DNA of 6,601 bases from Clostridia bacterium (GTDB taxonomy: Bacteria > Bacillota > Clostridia > Christensenellales > UBA1242), in assembly GCA_017537515.1 (NCBI GenBank), contig JAFYKO010000054.1:1-6601 (forward strand), given 5' to 3'. The translations under genes were made by a program, and so were the position numbers. Positions 5,615 to 6,601 of this stretch are shown piece by piece (the stretch's first letter is position 1; each line of letters starts with the position of its first letter). The notes below the pieces were generated by a model, which searched no databases, was not told where the DNA came from, and saw only the letters and a list, made by a program, of their open reading frames with translations.

Positions 5615-5824
5615 TTAAATAGATGCCACCCAAACGGCAAGGAAAATAAAGATTATGGTAAAAATAACAGGCAAGATTTTCAAGTTCGAATAAGATTTTG
5701 CATTGACATATGCCTTAATCACTTTCACGAAACACAAAATGCCAATAATAACAAGCAGTCCCGTAATCATAGCCCGAACAATAGGGTCAAGTGAAAGAAT
5801 GAAATTCTCAATAGTATTTATCAT
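5615..5824 (-). CDS. Small two-helix membrane protein, possible SecG paralogue
   Basis: This 69-residue protein consists almost wholly of two hydrophobic helices (about 15-36 and 49-68) joined by a short polar loop, KAYVNAKSYSNLK. I do not recognise it as a named family. Its first helix opens with PIVRAMITG (14-22), and SecG just downstream has PIIRAVLLG (22-30) at the same place; both second helices begin after an L-K pair. The SecG loop signature (Q-S, GSSAISGG) is absent. The ATG at 5824 is chosen because it follows AAAGGAAG at good spacing; the frame runs open to 5851 without a better start. It is the first gene of the secG operon, with its own promoter and 10 nt before the secG ATG. A role next to the Sec channel is plausible from position only. 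Confidence 0.75.
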   Translation of the reverse strand: MINTIENFILSLDPIVRAMITGLLVIIGILCFVKVIKAYVNAKSYSNLKILPVIFTIIFIFLAVWVASI

Positions 5825-5856
5825 AACTTTTCTTCCTTTATTAAAATACAAACCCT

Positions 5857-5885
5857 ATTGTATCACAAAATTTCCAAAATGTAAA
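5857..5885 (-). promoter_or_regulatory. Promoter of the small membrane protein-secG operon
   Basis: On the minus strand: -35 TTTACA (5885-5880), 17-nt spacer, -10 TACAAT (5862-5857). Transcription would start near 5850, giving a 25-nt leader that contains the AAAGGA ribosome site of the first gene. Confidence 0.75.
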
Positions 5886-5896
5886 GTGTTTTATGT

Positions 5897-5932
5897 AAAA
5901 AAATTCTGCAAACTACAAGTTCACAGAATTTT
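5897..5932 (-). terminator. Terminator downstream of the DUF6273-like gene
   Basis: On the minus strand AAAATTCTG (5932-5924) pairs with CAGAATTTT (5908-5900), with an inner AACT/AGTT stem in the loop, and the 3' arm runs into seven T (5903-5897). It is AT-rich, but its position after the 5994 stop and before the next promoter fits an intrinsic terminator. The 60 nt between it and the stop hold nothing recognisable. Confidence 0.65.
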
Positions 5933-5993
5933 GGAATAAGAAATTTAAAGATACCTGTTAAATAACATATCTCGTTCTCATATTTTTTTAGAT

Positions 5994-6601
5994 TTATCCT
6001 AAGTTAAAGGTAAACGCAGGACGAACACCGCTCTTAGACTTACCACTTAAGTCAGTAATAGAAGTACCAGTAACATTACAAGCACCAGTTGAGAGACCAT
6101 AATAACCAGATCTCAACCAGTAAAAAGCGGTATTATAGTTGATTGTATTTGTTGTTGGTGAACCACTAGCAGCTCCTCCGCAAGCATGTGCATAAGGAGC
6201 ACAATAAGCCCTTATTCCGCTCACACTAGTTCCTGTGTAAATAGGAAAATAACTAGCGATATTATAACTATCAGTCTTATTGTAATAGTAAGTGCCATGT
6301 CCATCATTCATATAGTTGCTACCCAATAAAAACATATTATAGTACCCATTATCAGCCGCCTCTGATTTTTGGACATATGATGTTTTAGCAATTTTTGTTT
6401 GCTGAATATATTTGCCTGTTGCGTGAGTGCTACTTGTGTCGTAATAATCTACTAATCCGCTAATAGACGAAAATGATTTCATATCGGTAGTTCTATTATT
6501 TAAAAATAATCTTATATCGCAGTCCGAACTCGACCATTGATTTGTATAACTTGAATCTTGGTCAAAATATTCTCCATCTAAGCCATATTCACTTAGGAAT
6601 A
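5994..6601 (-). CDS. DUF6273-like protein, C-terminal part (5' end beyond window)
   Basis: The frame is open from the right edge to TAA at 5994-5996: 201 visible residues. An internal ATG at 6482 should not be taken as the start, because the 39 residues before it continue the same domain: FLSEYGLDGEYFD, W-S-x-S-D-C-D-IRLFLN. The later part holds YYNMFLLGSNY, ASYFP, FYWLRSGYYG and, at the end, SGVRPAFTFNLG. The order S-E-Y-G-L-D, IR-x-F/W-LN, hFLLS, WLRS, GVRPAF-x-x-NL is the pattern I know from DUF6273 domains (formerly often annotated as hypothetical surface or repeat-linked proteins in gut Bacillota). Composition is rich in Y, S, T, G and N. Domain function is not established; the N-terminus, and thus any signal peptide or other domains, cannot be seen. 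Confidence 0.8.
   Translation of the reverse strand, partial: FLSEYGLDGEYFDQDSSYTNQWSSSDCDIRLFLNNRTTDMKSFSSISGLVDYYDTSSTHATGKYIQQTKIAKTSYVQKSEAADNGYYNMFLLGSNYMNDGHGTYYYNKTDSYNIASYFPIYTGTSVSGIRAYCAPYAHACGGAASGSPTTNTINYNTAFYWLRSGYYGLSTGACNVTGTSITDLSGKSKSGVRPAFTFNLG

Noticed and set aside
5602..5640. secG start at TTG 5640
   Set aside because: It overlaps the end of the upstream gene, and the strong AAAGGAGAG site points to ATG 5604.
5994..6482. A complete 162-residue gene starting at ATG 6482
   Set aside because: The frame is open to the right edge, and the 39 residues before that ATG carry the first half of the same domain.
1..6601. CRISPR array, insertion sequence, tRNA or rRNA genes
   Set aside because: I read both strands for regular repeats, transposase motifs and tRNA arms; apart from the tRNA-like part of tmRNA none was found.

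Overview
The window looks like a piece of chromosome from an uncultured, AT-rich, low-GC Bacillota, probably a gut or animal-associated lineage. The evidence is the A/T-rich codon use, the housekeeping set secG / rnr / smpB / ssrA, AT-rich sigma70-type promoters, and DUF6273-like proteins at both edges. The acetyltransferase gene ends in TGA and no TGA is read through as Trp, so the standard bacterial code is in use and a mycoplasma-type code is not supported. I cannot place the organism below phylum with confidence.

Layout, left to right. (1) Positions 1-1440, minus strand: 480 residues of a large gene that runs off the left edge. It joins an FGEYPQ/DUF6273-like region to the start of a MoxR-like AAA+ ATPase. 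(2) Positions 1441-1548: a divergent promoter region whose two -35 elements form an inverted repeat. (3) Positions 1549-2058, plus strand: a GNAT acetyltransferase with a promoter that predicts a leaderless mRNA. (4) Positions 2067-2537: promoter, tmRNA gene (ssrA, 385 nt, 22-residue tag) and terminator. (5) Positions 2567-3038, plus strand: promoter and smpB, frameshifted by one extra T in a run of eight. (6) Positions 3054-5129, minus strand: terminator and rnr (RNase R, 679 aa, no N-terminal helix-turn-helix domain). (7) Positions 5130-5286: rnr leader with a GC-rich 52-nt palindrome, then the secG terminator. (8) Positions 5287-5885, minus strand: secG preceded by a 69-aa two-helix membrane protein that resembles a SecG paralogue, in one operon with a clear promoter. 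(9) Positions 5897-6601, minus strand: terminator and the C-terminal 201 residues of a second DUF6273-like protein, open to the right edge.

How it fits together: tmRNA and SmpB rescue stalled ribosomes, RNase R degrades the defective mRNA released by that process, and SecG belongs to the secretion channel. The four genes are classically neighbours in Bacillota, usually on one strand as secG-rnr-smpB-ssrA. Here the neighbourhood is kept, but smpB and ssrA point toward rnr and each has its own promoter. The main points for a second look are the smpB frameshift, two predicted leaderless genes, the expanded tmRNA tag, the SecG-like partner of SecG, the palindrome in the rnr leader, and the DUF6273-AAA+ fusion.
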